DNA from: Halioglobus sp.
GTDB lineage: Bacteria; Pseudomonadota; Gammaproteobacteria; Pseudomonadales; Halieaceae
Reading direction: 5' to 3'
Length of the DNA: 64,000 nucleotides
Assembly (NCBI GenBank): GCA_013214285.1
Contig: JABSPW010000004.1
Location: forward strand, 1-64,000
Each line of letters starts with the position of its first letter. Position 1 is the stretch's first letter. Both the position numbers and the translations under genes were made by a program. This document shows, in pieces, positions 44,611 to 52,687 of the stretch. Below the pieces are notes generated by a model. The model did no database searches and was not told where the DNA came from. It saw only the letters and a program-made list of their open reading frames with translations.

Positions 44611-44922
44611 ATGAGCGCCTCTAATACCGTGACTGTGAAAATTCTCGACAAAGATTACCAGGTTGCCTGCCCAGAAGAACAAGAAGCGCAGCTGCAAACA
44701 TCTGCCAAGTACCTCGATAAGCAGATGCGGGTCATTCGTGACTCTGGCAAGGTGATAGGACTGGAACGCATTGCCGTGATGGCTGCTTTGAACATTGGCT
44801 ATGAATTGTTGCAAGCCTCCGATAGCGCTGCAGCCGCACAACCTAACGGCGATTCAGTCAAACGCATCAACGGTAAACTCGACGCCGCCCTGCACGACCT
44901 GCGACAACTTGAAATCGGCTAA
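44611..44922 (+). CDS. zapA: cell division protein ZapA
   Basis: The protein has 103 residues. The N-terminal globular part (NTVTVKILDKDYQVACPEEQEAQL) and the linking helix (KYLDKQMRVIRDSG, ERIAVMAALNIGYELL) match ZapA. It binds FtsZ and strengthens the ring. The ATG at 44611 has GGAG about nine bases upstream; the GTG at 44602 would overlap the preceding stop (GTGA), but I think ATG is used. With the TIGR02449 gene it forms a two-gene unit. The 6S RNA gene begins about 80 bases later. Confidence 0.93.
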   Translation: MSASNTVTVKILDKDYQVACPEEQEAQLQTSAKYLDKQMRVIRDSGKVIGLERIAVMAALNIGYELLQASDSAAAAQPNGDSVKRINGKLDAALHDLRQLEIG

Positions 44923-44999
44923 TAGTCGACGGCCCTCATCACATCGTATCCTTCTTTTCAACGTCGTCCCACACGCGTTATTTGGGCTATACTTGAACC

Positions 45000-45183
45000 G
45001 GGTCCCTGGTGTATTCGCCAGACTTACAGCTCCTGAGCCGATATTGTGTACCCGGGGGCTTCTCGTATCTGTAGGTGTGCATGTCCGGCAGTGGCCGGAA
45101 AGCCTGATACAGGTCAGAGGCCGCCACCTTGAGCCATCGGGTTCAAGGGCAGTTTTGTCAGCGGTACGCCGGGAACCCCTTCC
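45000..45183 (+). ncRNA. ssrS: 6S RNA
   Basis: 6S RNA binds the housekeeping RNA polymerase and lowers transcription in stationary phase. The location between zapA and ygfA is the standard one in gammaproteobacteria. Conserved pieces are CTGAGCCGATATTG near the 5' side and CACCTTGAGCCATCGGGTTC near the 3' side, as in E. coli. The two ends, GGTCCCTGGTGTA and its partner TACGCCGGGAACCCC, can pair to close the long hairpin. A -10-like TATACT at 44988-44993 places the 5' end near 45000. The 3' edge is set by pairing and is uncertain by some bases. Confidence 0.9.
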
Positions 45184-45188
45184 TAATC

Positions 45189-45815
45189 ATGGAAAATACC
45201 CCAACAACAAAAGTCGAATTGCGCAAGTTACTGCGACGCCGCAGAAACAACCTGAGTCCCTCTCAGCAGTGCGCTGCGGCTCAGTCACTGATCGCTTCGG
45301 CGACGCAAGTACCGGGCTCGGCGACGGCGGAAAACATCGCCCTCTACCTCGCCACAGATAATGAAATCGAGACGACACCGCTCGCATCCAGGTTAAGAGC
45401 GCAAAATAGCACTTTGTACCTGCCAGTAATTACTGGCAATGGCACATTATATTTCGCCCGTTGGGATAACTGCGCAGCTCTGGTAGAAAACCGCTACGGC
45501 ATACCTGAACCGCCAACGACGTCTGAACTCCTTGACGCAGCACAGCTGGATATCATTTATTTACCGGTCGTGGGTTGGGATAAATTTGGCACCAGACTAG
45601 GCATGGGCGGGGGCTTTTATGATCGTAGCTTGGCCAACAATCAGGCGACCCGGAAAGTGGGGCTGGCACACGAATGCCAGTACATTGAGGCGCTGCCCAG
45701 GGACAGCTGGGATGTCAGCCTCGACTACATTGCAACGGGCACGGCCCTTTACCGCAACAAGGGACAAGGGCAAGAGTTGGACATACTATTCAGTGAAGAT
45801 AACACCGGCCTGTAA
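45189..45815 (+). CDS. ygfA: 5-formyltetrahydrofolate cyclo-ligase
   Basis: The protein has 208 residues from the ATG at 45189. It converts 5-formyl-THF to methenyl-THF with ATP. It has basic LRKLLRRRRNNLS at the start, IALYLATDNEIETTPLASRL in the middle, and DIIYLPVVGWDKFGTRLGMGGGFYDRSL. The last contains the ATP/Mg-binding glycine run. The upstream part of the longer frame is inside 6S RNA and is not coding. The tail of a possible small minus-strand gene overlaps its last 30 bases. Cotranscription with 6S RNA is usual in this order. Confidence 0.92.
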   Translation: MENTPTTKVELRKLLRRRRNNLSPSQQCAAAQSLIASATQVPGSATAENIALYLATDNEIETTPLASRLRAQNSTLYLPVITGNGTLYFARWDNCAALVENRYGIPEPPTTSELLDAAQLDIIYLPVVGWDKFGTRLGMGGGFYDRSLANNQATRKVGLAHECQYIEALPRDSWDVSLDYIATGTALYRNKGQGQELDILFSEDNTGL

Positions 45816-45932
45816 CTCGGAGGCCGGATCTGCGACGGAATGGTTGGCCGCCAGCGGCAGCAGTAAGGTTAGCAACAAGCCCACCGCAAACGAGGCCGCC
45901 AAAAGGAGCACTACATCAGGTCTACCATTCAC
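45786..45932 (-). CDS. possible 48-residue single-helix membrane protein (not in ORF track)
   Basis: This frame is too short for the supplied track. From a GTG at 45932 it reads MNGRPDVV, then one clear membrane helix (LLLAASFAVGLLLTLLLPLA) and a soluble tail ending QAGVIFTE. A short polar start, one helix and a charged tail are typical of small membrane proteins. The stop lies inside the end of the convergent ygfA. A weak GGGA is the only ribosome-site candidate. I do not recognise a family. The remaining gap to ilvA (45933-46109) holds nothing else. Confidence 0.35.
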   Translation of the reverse strand: MNGRPDVVLLLAASFAVGLLLTLLLPLAANHSVADPASELQAGVIFTE

Positions 45933-46109
45933 TACGTTGTCCCACTGCTAATCGCACCCCACGCGTAGATATGGGGCGACCCTGTCAATGCGCACGCTTC
46001 GTCGTTGCTTGCTTAATTTTTCTTAGACTGAGAATACTATCCCAGCTTTCATAAAAATAAAACCCCTCGACCAGCCTTGGTAGATCCTTACAGCACTTCG
46101 CGGGTCTGC

Positions 46110-47630
46110 CTAACCGCCAAGGTAGAGCTGGTAGGCCGGGTTGCCCGTTTCATCAGAGTAGGGAAAACCGATCCGATCCAAAACGCGCTGCAGTTGCCGC
46201 CGCTCTGACATCGGCACCTGGATGCCAACAAAAATGCGGCCATAAGCCGCGCCGTGATTGCGATAATGAAACATCGAAATGTTCCAACGCTGGCCCAGTC
46301 CGGAGAGGAATTTAGATAAAGCGCCAGGGCGCTCAGGGAATTCAATGCGATAAACTCGCTCGTCTATCAATTCGACCGGAGCGTGGCCACCAACCATGTG
46401 ACGCACATGCAGCTTGGCGACTTCATTGTCCGTCATGTCCACCGTTGCGTAGCCTTTTTTTTGCAGCTCGAAGAGCAAACTCGCCAAGTCATCACCCCCA
46501 GGTGTAACAGATAGGCCTACGAATACCTGCGCCGGGCTCGCACCGCTATACCGGTAGTTAAACTCCGTGATATTGCGCTTACCCAGTACACGACAGAAGC
46601 GCTTAAAGCTGCCCGGTTGTTCTGGAATAGCAACGCTGAGAACCGCCTCTCGGTGTTCGCCGATCTCAGAACGCTCAGAAATATAGCGTAGGCGATCGAA
46701 GTTAGTGTTCGCTCCGCTAACAATAGCCAGCAGAGTCTCGTCGTACGCGCCATGATCTTCGACGTACTTCTTTAGGCCCGCCAGCGCAAGAGCGCCGGCG
46801 GGCTCTGCAATACTGCGCGTATCCTCGAAAATATCCTTGATAGCAGCACACATCTCATCAGTGGAAACCGTGATAACGTCAGATACCGTGCGACGGATGA
46901 TGCGAAAGGGCTCCTTACCGACCTGGGCCACAGCACAACCGTCGGCGAATAAGCCTACTTCCGACAGTGTCTCCCTTCGCCCCTTCCGCATAGCCAACTG
47001 CAGACAGGCCGCATCTTCCGGCTCCACGCCGATAATCCGCGTCTCCGGCCAAACGTAGTTGATATAGGCGGCAACTCCGGCAAGCAGTCCACCGCCGCCA
47101 ACAGGCACAAACAACGCGTCCAGTGGAGACTGATGCTGTCGAACAATTTCCATACCCACGGTGCCTTGTCCGGCGATTACATCCGGGTCATCGAAGGGAT
47201 GAACATACGTTTGGCCCTTGTCTGCGGCGACCGCCCTGGCGTGAGTTGCGGCGTCATCATACGAGTCACCATGCAGAACTACACGCGCGCCCAAACTGCG
47301 TACCGCATCTACCTTTATTTGCGGGGTGGTCCTCGGCATGAAAATGGTCGCTTTGGCATCCAGCGCACGAGCCGCCATCGCTACACCCTGTGCATGATTA
47401 CCCGCCGAAGCGGTGATCACTCCGGCATCGAGCTGCTTGCTGCTCATACGACTCATTTTACAGTAAGCACCGCGCAGCTTGAATGAGAAAACCGGTTGCA
47501 GGTCCTCGCGTTTTAGCCAGACCCGGTTACCCAGACGGCGCGACAGTAGACTGGCCTTGTGAATAGGCGTTTCCCGCGCAACGTCATAGACGCGCGCATC
47601 GAGAATGCTTTTGATATACGACTCGGGCAT
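46110..47630 (-). CDS. ilvA: threonine ammonia-lyase, biosynthetic
   Basis: The protein has 506 residues from the ATG at 47630. The PLP lysine is in VFSFKLRGAYCK near 60, with VITASAGNHAQGVAMAAR, the glycine-rich VPVGGGGLLAGVAAYI and the cofactor-serine region. Two C-terminal ACT-like regulatory repeats follow (LSVAIPEQPGSFKRFCRVLG, VYRIEFPERPGALSKFLSGLG). The two-repeat form is the isoleucine-sensitive one. It makes 2-oxobutanoate for isoleucine. AGAGG precedes the ATG. It is divergent from rpiA across 183 bases; the same pair is found in Pseudomonas. Confidence 0.95.
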   Translation of the reverse strand: MPESYIKSILDARVYDVARETPIHKASLLSRRLGNRVWLKREDLQPVFSFKLRGAYCKMSRMSSKQLDAGVITASAGNHAQGVAMAARALDAKATIFMPRTTPQIKVDAVRSLGARVVLHGDSYDDAATHARAVAADKGQTYVHPFDDPDVIAGQGTVGMEIVRQHQSPLDALFVPVGGGGLLAGVAAYINYVWPETRIIGVEPEDAACLQLAMRKGRRETLSEVGLFADGCAVAQVGKEPFRIIRRTVSDVITVSTDEMCAAIKDIFEDTRSIAEPAGALALAGLKKYVEDHGAYDETLLAIVSGANTNFDRLRYISERSEIGEHREAVLSVAIPEQPGSFKRFCRVLGKRNITEFNYRYSGASPAQVFVGLSVTPGGDDLASLLFELQKKGYATVDMTDNEVAKLHVRHMVGGHAPVELIDERVYRIEFPERPGALSKFLSGLGQRWNISMFHYRNHGAAYGRIFVGIQVPMSERRQLQRVLDRIGFPYSDETGNPAYQLYLGG

Positions 47631-47813
47631 GTACCGGGCCTCTGGTCGGTATTCCAACTATCCATCATAGATGAGCATGCAGTGATTTCCAGCCATGGCA
47701 TTCGCGGCTTTTCTATCAGCCCCGCAGCACCATACCCTATACTGGAGTGAACACGATAAATTTGATCGATACAGCAGATAACAGCAGCCGACTTGATTGA
47801 GGGGGTGCACGAT

Positions 47814-48488
47814 ATGACACAGGACGAATTGAAACAGGCCGCAGCAGCAGCGGCACTTGATTACGTTCAGCCAAAGTTGGACAACAATACCGTGCTAGGC
47901 ATTGGCACCGGCTCCACTGCAGAACTGTTTATAGAGGCGCTTGCACGAATCAAGGGTCAGCTCAACGCGACAGTTGCCAGTTCCGAAGCGTCAGCGAGGC
48001 GGCTGAAGAGCCATGGTATCCCTGTCTACGAGTTAAACACTGTCAATTGCGTGGATTTTTATGTGGACGGAGCAGACGAAAGCAATCGCGCCCTGCAGTT
48101 AATTAAGGGAGGCGGTGCAGCCTTGACGCGGGAGAAAATTTTGACGGCAGTGGCGGAAGAATTCATCTGTATCGCGGATGAAAGTAAGCTGGTTCACACT
48201 CTGGGCAACTTTCCACTGCCCGTAGAGGTGATTCCCATGGCACGCAGTTACGTGGCACGAGAGCTAGTCAAACTGGGCGGGGATCCGGTCTACCGTGAGA
48301 CAGTCATTACAGACAACGGCAATGTCATTCTCGATGTGCACAACTTCCCAATTCCCCAACCACTGGCAATGGAGAAGCGGATCAACAACATTACCGGCGT
48401 CGTGACCAATGGGCTCTTCGCCCAAAAACCAGCAGACTTGTTGCTACTGGGCACTACCGAAGGAGTGAAAACTCTTCGCACCGAGTGA
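47814..48488 (+). CDS. rpiA: ribose-5-phosphate isomerase A
   Basis: The protein has 224 residues from the ATG at 47814, with GAGGGGG upstream. It interconverts ribose and ribulose 5-phosphates. Motifs are [16 protein letters not shown], the catalytic aspartates in [23 protein letters not shown], and the lysine/glutamate set in [20 protein letters not shown]. The C-terminal [22 protein letters not shown] is also conserved. It works with the transketolase at 58.6 kb in the non-oxidative pentose phosphate path. The frame from 47793 adds seven upstream residues that homologues lack. Confidence 0.95.
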   Translation: MTQDELKQAAAAAALDYVQPKLDNNTVLGIGTGSTAELFIEALARIKGQLNATVASSEASARRLKSHGIPVYELNTVNCVDFYVDGADESNRALQLIKGGGAALTREKILTAVAEEFICIADESKLVHTLGNFPLPVEVIPMARSYVARELVKLGGDPVYRETVITDNGNVILDVHNFPIPQPLAMEKRINNITGVVTNGLFAQKPADLLLLGTTEGVKTLRTE

Positions 48489-48517
48489 GTCGAGTCACGT
48501 ACCGACTGTCGTACTAA

Positions 48518-48540
48518 CGCAGCCTAAAAAGGTTGCTGCG
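48518..48540. terminator. weak hairpin between convergent rpiA and oxidase genes
   Basis: CGCAGC and GCTGCG flank an A-rich loop with no good T-run on either side. It lies in the 66-base convergent spacer, so a termination role is plausible, but it is not a textbook terminator. Confidence 0.35.
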
Positions 48541-48554
48541 ATATAAGCTAGGCA

Positions 48555-49955
48555 TCACGTATCAAAAATCTTGCCCGGATTCATAATACTGTGGGGGTCA
48601 AATGCCTTTTTAATCTGCCGCATAATGTCGATTTCCAGTTCAGATCGACTGAAATGCAGATCATTTTTTTTCACTAGGCCTACCCCATGCTCTGCGGATA
48701 TACTGCCTCCAAAGCGCTGCACAACGGCGAAAATGCTCTGGCTGACTTCCTCGCAGCGCCTGTGAAATGTATCGGCGGGCATGTCTTCTGGCTTCAGGAT
48801 ATTCAGATGCACATTGCCGTCTCCGATATGGCCGAACCAGATAATTTCGAAGCCGGGATAGTGTGCTGTCACCACAGCATCGATCTCCGCCAGAAACTCC
48901 GCGCTGCGGGAGGTCACCGTCGATATATCGTTTTTGTAGGGCGTCCAACGCGCGATCGTCTCGGTGATATCTTCCCGCAGACGCCACAGGGATGCTTTCT
49001 GAGCATCACTCTGGCTGATAACACCCGCCTGTACCCAACCACGGGAAACGCAATCCTCATACAGGCTCAAGGCCACATCTCTTGCGCTACTGTCGCTTAA
49101 CTCAAACTCCAGTAAAGCATAAAATGGCGCAGGCCTTTCGAGGGGACGCTGCCGATCCCCTTGCGCTAGCACCCTGAGCATAGCGGCCTCAGAGAAGAAC
49201 TCGAACGCGGTAAGTGCCATTGTGTCACGACAGGTATCGAACACCTGCGTGATTGACTGGATATCCGGTGTAGCTAATAACATCACCGCCGTTGCAGGCT
49301 GCGCCTCTGCCAGACGCATGGTCGCTTCAACAACAATACCGAGTGTACCCTCTGCACCGATCACCAGGTGTCGCAGGTCATACCCGGTATTGTTCTTAAC
49401 CAGTCCCTTGTTCAAGTCAAGCAGCTCACCTCGACCATCTACCAATTTCACACCTGCTACCCAGTCGCGCGTCATACCGTGGCGAATGACACGGATACCT
49501 CCGGCGTTGGTGGCAATATTGCCACCAATCCGGCTGGAACCGCTGGCGGCGAAATCGACGGGATAGGACAGACCGCGTTGCATAGCGAAAGCCTGCAATT
49601 GCGCGGTCAAAACACCGGCACCGCAGCGCACCGTGCGATCTACCCGATTGAATGCATCAATGGTATCGAGCCTGTCCAACGCGAGTATGAGTTCGCCTTT
49701 TCGCGCGACAGCGCCCCCACTTAGCCCCGTGCGACCACCGGATGGCACAATCGCCACATTCCGAGTCACCGCCAGCTGCACAATCGCCTGCACCTGCGCA
49801 GCGCTGTCAGGCAGCAGTACCGCAGCAGGGTCAGGTGCATACAGGCTTGTCCAATCCGTACCATAATGTTGCAGGGAATTGGCGTCAGTGAGAACTCGCT
49901 CTGATCCGACGATATCTTGCAAGGATGACAGCAACGCGTTATCGATAGCGGACAA
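48555..49955 (-). CDS. FAD-linked oxidase (GlcD-like, 2-hydroxyacid type)
   Basis: The protein has 466 residues. The PCMH-type FAD domain is clear: VAIVPSGGRTGLSGGAVARKGELILALDRL, SSRIGGNIATNAGGIRVIRHG and TEGTL-like GAEGTLGIVVEATMRLA. The C-terminal domain ends with GGSISAEHGVGLVKKNDLHFSRSE and the PGKIFDT tail. The family oxidises D-lactate, glycolate or 2-hydroxyglutarate to 2-oxoacids. No iron-sulfur GlcF partner is adjacent. The TTG at 49955 is chosen because AAGGAGG lies seven bases ahead, better than the upstream TTG at 49991. Confidence 0.9.
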   Translation of the reverse strand: MSAIDNALLSSLQDIVGSERVLTDANSLQHYGTDWTSLYAPDPAAVLLPDSAAQVQAIVQLAVTRNVAIVPSGGRTGLSGGAVARKGELILALDRLDTIDAFNRVDRTVRCGAGVLTAQLQAFAMQRGLSYPVDFAASGSSRIGGNIATNAGGIRVIRHGMTRDWVAGVKLVDGRGELLDLNKGLVKNNTGYDLRHLVIGAEGTLGIVVEATMRLAEAQPATAVMLLATPDIQSITQVFDTCRDTMALTAFEFFSEAAMLRVLAQGDRQRPLERPAPFYALLEFELSDSSARDVALSLYEDCVSRGWVQAGVISQSDAQKASLWRLREDITETIARWTPYKNDISTVTSRSAEFLAEIDAVVTAHYPGFEIIWFGHIGDGNVHLNILKPEDMPADTFHRRCEEVSQSIFAVVQRFGGSISAEHGVGLVKKNDLHFSRSELEIDIMRQIKKAFDPHSIMNPGKIFDT

Positions 49956-50243
49956 GAGGGCGCCTCCTTGACGCGCTAATGCCAGAATCAAACCTCCTCT
50001 AGTGTAGCACGCGAAGGGTCACAACTATCCAAGCGGTATTTTTGCACCCTCTGTGCCATTTTCGCTGCATTTCGCAGATGATAGATTAGCGTCAAGAATT
50101 GGAATGGGTGGGTGAGCCTATGCTGCCGGTCGCAGCAATCAAGGGCCATCATGCGTTACAAAAAAGAAGCGGGCAATGGATCATGCCCCGAGCGGCGCGC
50201 TTCATTAATACACAAACTGCACAGTAGTTATTCAGGGGCGATC
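49956..50243. promoter_or_regulatory. divergent promoter region, oxidase and TonB receptor
   Basis: These 288 bases hold no gene-like frame. The receptor's ribosome site AGGGG lies just before 50244. Clear -35/-10 pairs or known operators such as a Fur box were not found by eye. Confidence 0.4.
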
Positions 50244-52589
50244 ATGCAGAACAAAACGGGCTTTAAGGTCAGTACGTTGTCCGCCGCCGTCGCATCGGCT
50301 TTGATCAGTGGACCCGTGTCATCTCAAGGTGCCGGGCTGGAGGAAGTCGTCGTAACAGCCACACGACGGGCCGAATCCATCCAGGATATTCCCATCAATA
50401 TTACTGCCATCAGCAGCCAACTGATCGAGCGCCAACGGCTTACCGACCTGTCGGACATTGCAAGGATTGTCCCTGGTCTCACGCTGATCGACCAGGGCCC
50501 TCGCAGTGGCAATATTCTTACGATACGAGGGCTCTCTGCGAGCTCAATTACGGCAACTGATGGCGATAATAATGGCGGTGGACTGGTAGGCACCTATGTC
50601 GGTGAAATTCCTCTTTACATTGACCTCAGGCTGAATGACCTAGAACGCGTAGAAATACTGCGCGGCCCGCAAGGCACTTTGTATGGTGCAGGAACGCTGG
50701 GCGGCGCGGTTAGATACATTCCAAATAGGCCGCAGGCGGACACGCTCAGCTATGAGTTTCGCGGTGATGTTTATGCCCTGGATGAGTCCAATGATGCCGG
50801 CTATGAGGCCGGTGGCACTGTCAATGTGCCATTAATTGACGGGACACTCGCCGTACGCGCGTCTCTAGACTACCTCAACGACCCGGGCTTTATCGATTAT
50901 CCCTACCTGGTGCAGGAGGCCGGCGTATCCTATCCAGACCCCCTCCCTGACTTTCCCGAATCCTTGGATCGCGAGGCCAATGTGCGTAGCAAGGATGATG
51001 TCAATGACGAGGACACCTGGTCCGGGCGCCTGGCGCTGCGTTACGCCGGCGATTGGCTGGACGGCACTCTAAGTTACTACTACCAGGACCAGAAGGTCGG
51101 TGGACGCCAGATCAATCAACGATTAGGTTTTGGCACTGGCAAGTATGAGTCGGCAAATCGCTTCAAGGAACCCAATAAGCGCAAGAACGAATTGCTCGCA
51201 TTGGAACTGGTTGCCGACCTTGGCTTCGCCGAGCTGACGTCCGCCACCGGCTATTCGGAGTATTCCGAAAAAGGACAGCGAGACCAGACCGATCTATTAC
51301 TGGAACTGGAACTCTCCTATGAGTTCTTCCCGCAGTTTTCCGCCTTTACCCGAGAGGATGGCAACGAGGATACCTTCACTCAGGAGCTGCGACTGGTGTC
51401 GACATCAGAAGGCCCCTGGAACTGGATCGCCGGCGCCTTTTATTCCAAGTTCAAGCTCGACACCCTGAGCCAGGAATACGCACCCAATTATGAGGAGTTC
51501 TTGACGGGAGAGCCCGGGCCCAATGCGCTAGAGTACGAGGAAAAACTGAAACAGGAGGTCGAAGAGACCGCGATATTTGGAGAGGTGGGCTACAACATCA
51601 CTGCAAAGTGGCAGGTCACCGTGGGTGCCCGTTGGTTCAAGTTCGATGACGATGCCAAAAGCCGCGTTACTCTTCCCATCGCAGAGCGCGTTTTCGGGGA
51701 GCAGCCATTCGACGGTGCCAATAGTACCGATGATGACGATACCGTATTTAAGTTCAATACATCCTACGATTTTACTGACGACATAATGAGCTATCTCACC
51801 ATCAGCGAGGGATATCGACTGGGTGAGGTCAACGCGGTAACGCCCTGCCCAGATCCCTTGCCAGTCGACAGACAGCTTGTTTGCGCCCTGCCGGACGAAC
51901 AGAAAGTGAAGTCCGATACCAGCATCAACTATGAAATAGGTTTGCACTCGCAGTTCAGCGATGCTGTGCTGCTTAACGCCTCAGTGTATTACATAGAATG
52001 GGATGACATTCGTCTTGAGACATCAACAGAGAATGGCTTCTTCCCTATCAGTACCAACGGTGATGGCGCAGAAAGCAAGGGCATCGAGATCGAAGCAACC
52101 TGGTTTATTACACCGGACTGGTACCTGCAGGGCTCCTACGCATATACTGACGCGGAGTTGTCGGACTTTGCACCCGGCATTGTCGATGGCGAGGACGCAT
52201 TCGCTGGCGATCGTCTCCCTGGCACACCTAAGAACCAAGGGTTCCTAGCAACCAATTATACCATCCCGCTCAATAACGGCTCGGACATTGACCTATACTA
52301 CTCCGTCGTTGGCCAGAGCAACGTCTACACCAAGGTCGGCAATCGTAATTTCGGTGAGTCCCTTGGAAGCTTTTTTCTGCACTATGCGGCGGCAACCTGG
52401 AATCGGGATGCATGGCGAATCTCACTGTACGTGCAAAATCTATTCAACGAATACGCGATCACGGGTGTGCGCAGGGATACCAGCACGTTCAGACAGGTGG
52501 GCCTATTTGACCTGAGCCGGCGCTACTTTCAAAACGTGGTGCGCCCGCGGCAGATTGGCCTCAATATCGTTTACAATTTTGAAGAATAG
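50244..52589 (+). CDS. TonB-dependent outer-membrane receptor
   Basis: The protein has 781 residues from the ATG at 50244. A signal peptide (VSTLSAAVASALISGPVSSQ) precedes a TonB box region LEEVVVTATRRAESIQDIP. The plug has RIVPGLTLIDQGPRSGNILTIRG and VEILRGPQGTLYGAGTLGGAVRYI. The barrel ends with LYVQNLFNEYAI and PRQIGLNIVYNF. No bound substrate is recognisable, though plug and loops resemble IroN/FecA-unlike, carbohydrate- or lipid-type marine receptors. A stable terminator follows. The next gene, a TPR-sulfotransferase, lies about 100 bases on and may belong to the same locus. Confidence 0.92.
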   Translation: MQNKTGFKVSTLSAAVASALISGPVSSQGAGLEEVVVTATRRAESIQDIPINITAISSQLIERQRLTDLSDIARIVPGLTLIDQGPRSGNILTIRGLSASSITATDGDNNGGGLVGTYVGEIPLYIDLRLNDLERVEILRGPQGTLYGAGTLGGAVRYIPNRPQADTLSYEFRGDVYALDESNDAGYEAGGTVNVPLIDGTLAVRASLDYLNDPGFIDYPYLVQEAGVSYPDPLPDFPESLDREANVRSKDDVNDEDTWSGRLALRYAGDWLDGTLSYYYQDQKVGGRQINQRLGFGTGKYESANRFKEPNKRKNELLALELVADLGFAELTSATGYSEYSEKGQRDQTDLLLELELSYEFFPQFSAFTREDGNEDTFTQELRLVSTSEGPWNWIAGAFYSKFKLDTLSQEYAPNYEEFLTGEPGPNALEYEEKLKQEVEETAIFGEVGYNITAKWQVTVGARWFKFDDDAKSRVTLPIAERVFGEQPFDGANSTDDDDTVFKFNTSYDFTDDIMSYLTISEGYRLGEVNAVTPCPDPLPVDRQLVCALPDEQKVKSDTSINYEIGLHSQFSDAVLLNASVYYIEWDDIRLETSTENGFFPISTNGDGAESKGIEIEATWFITPDWYLQGSYAYTDAELSDFAPGIVDGEDAFAGDRLPGTPKNQGFLATNYTIPLNNGSDIDLYYSVVGQSNVYTKVGNRNFGESLGSFFLHYAAATWNRDAWRISLYVQNLFNEYAITGVRRDTSTFRQVGLFDLSRRYFQNVVRPRQIGLNIVYNFEE

Positions 52590-52610
52590 CTTTTCTCTGT
52601 GCTAAATCAG

Positions 52611-52631
52611 GGCGCTTCGGCGCCTTTTTTT
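52611..52631 (+). terminator. Rho-independent terminator after TonB receptor
   Basis: GGCGC-TTCG-GCGCC forms a five-pair stem with a stable UUCG-type tetraloop, followed directly by seven T. It lies 21 bases after the receptor stop and about 55 bases before the sulfotransferase start, so the two genes are probably separate transcripts or only partly cotranscribed. Confidence 0.88.
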
Positions 52632-52687
52632 ATGGTCCAGATTTCCTGCTATGAAGGGCAGTGTCCGAAAGCATAAAATACTTATTG

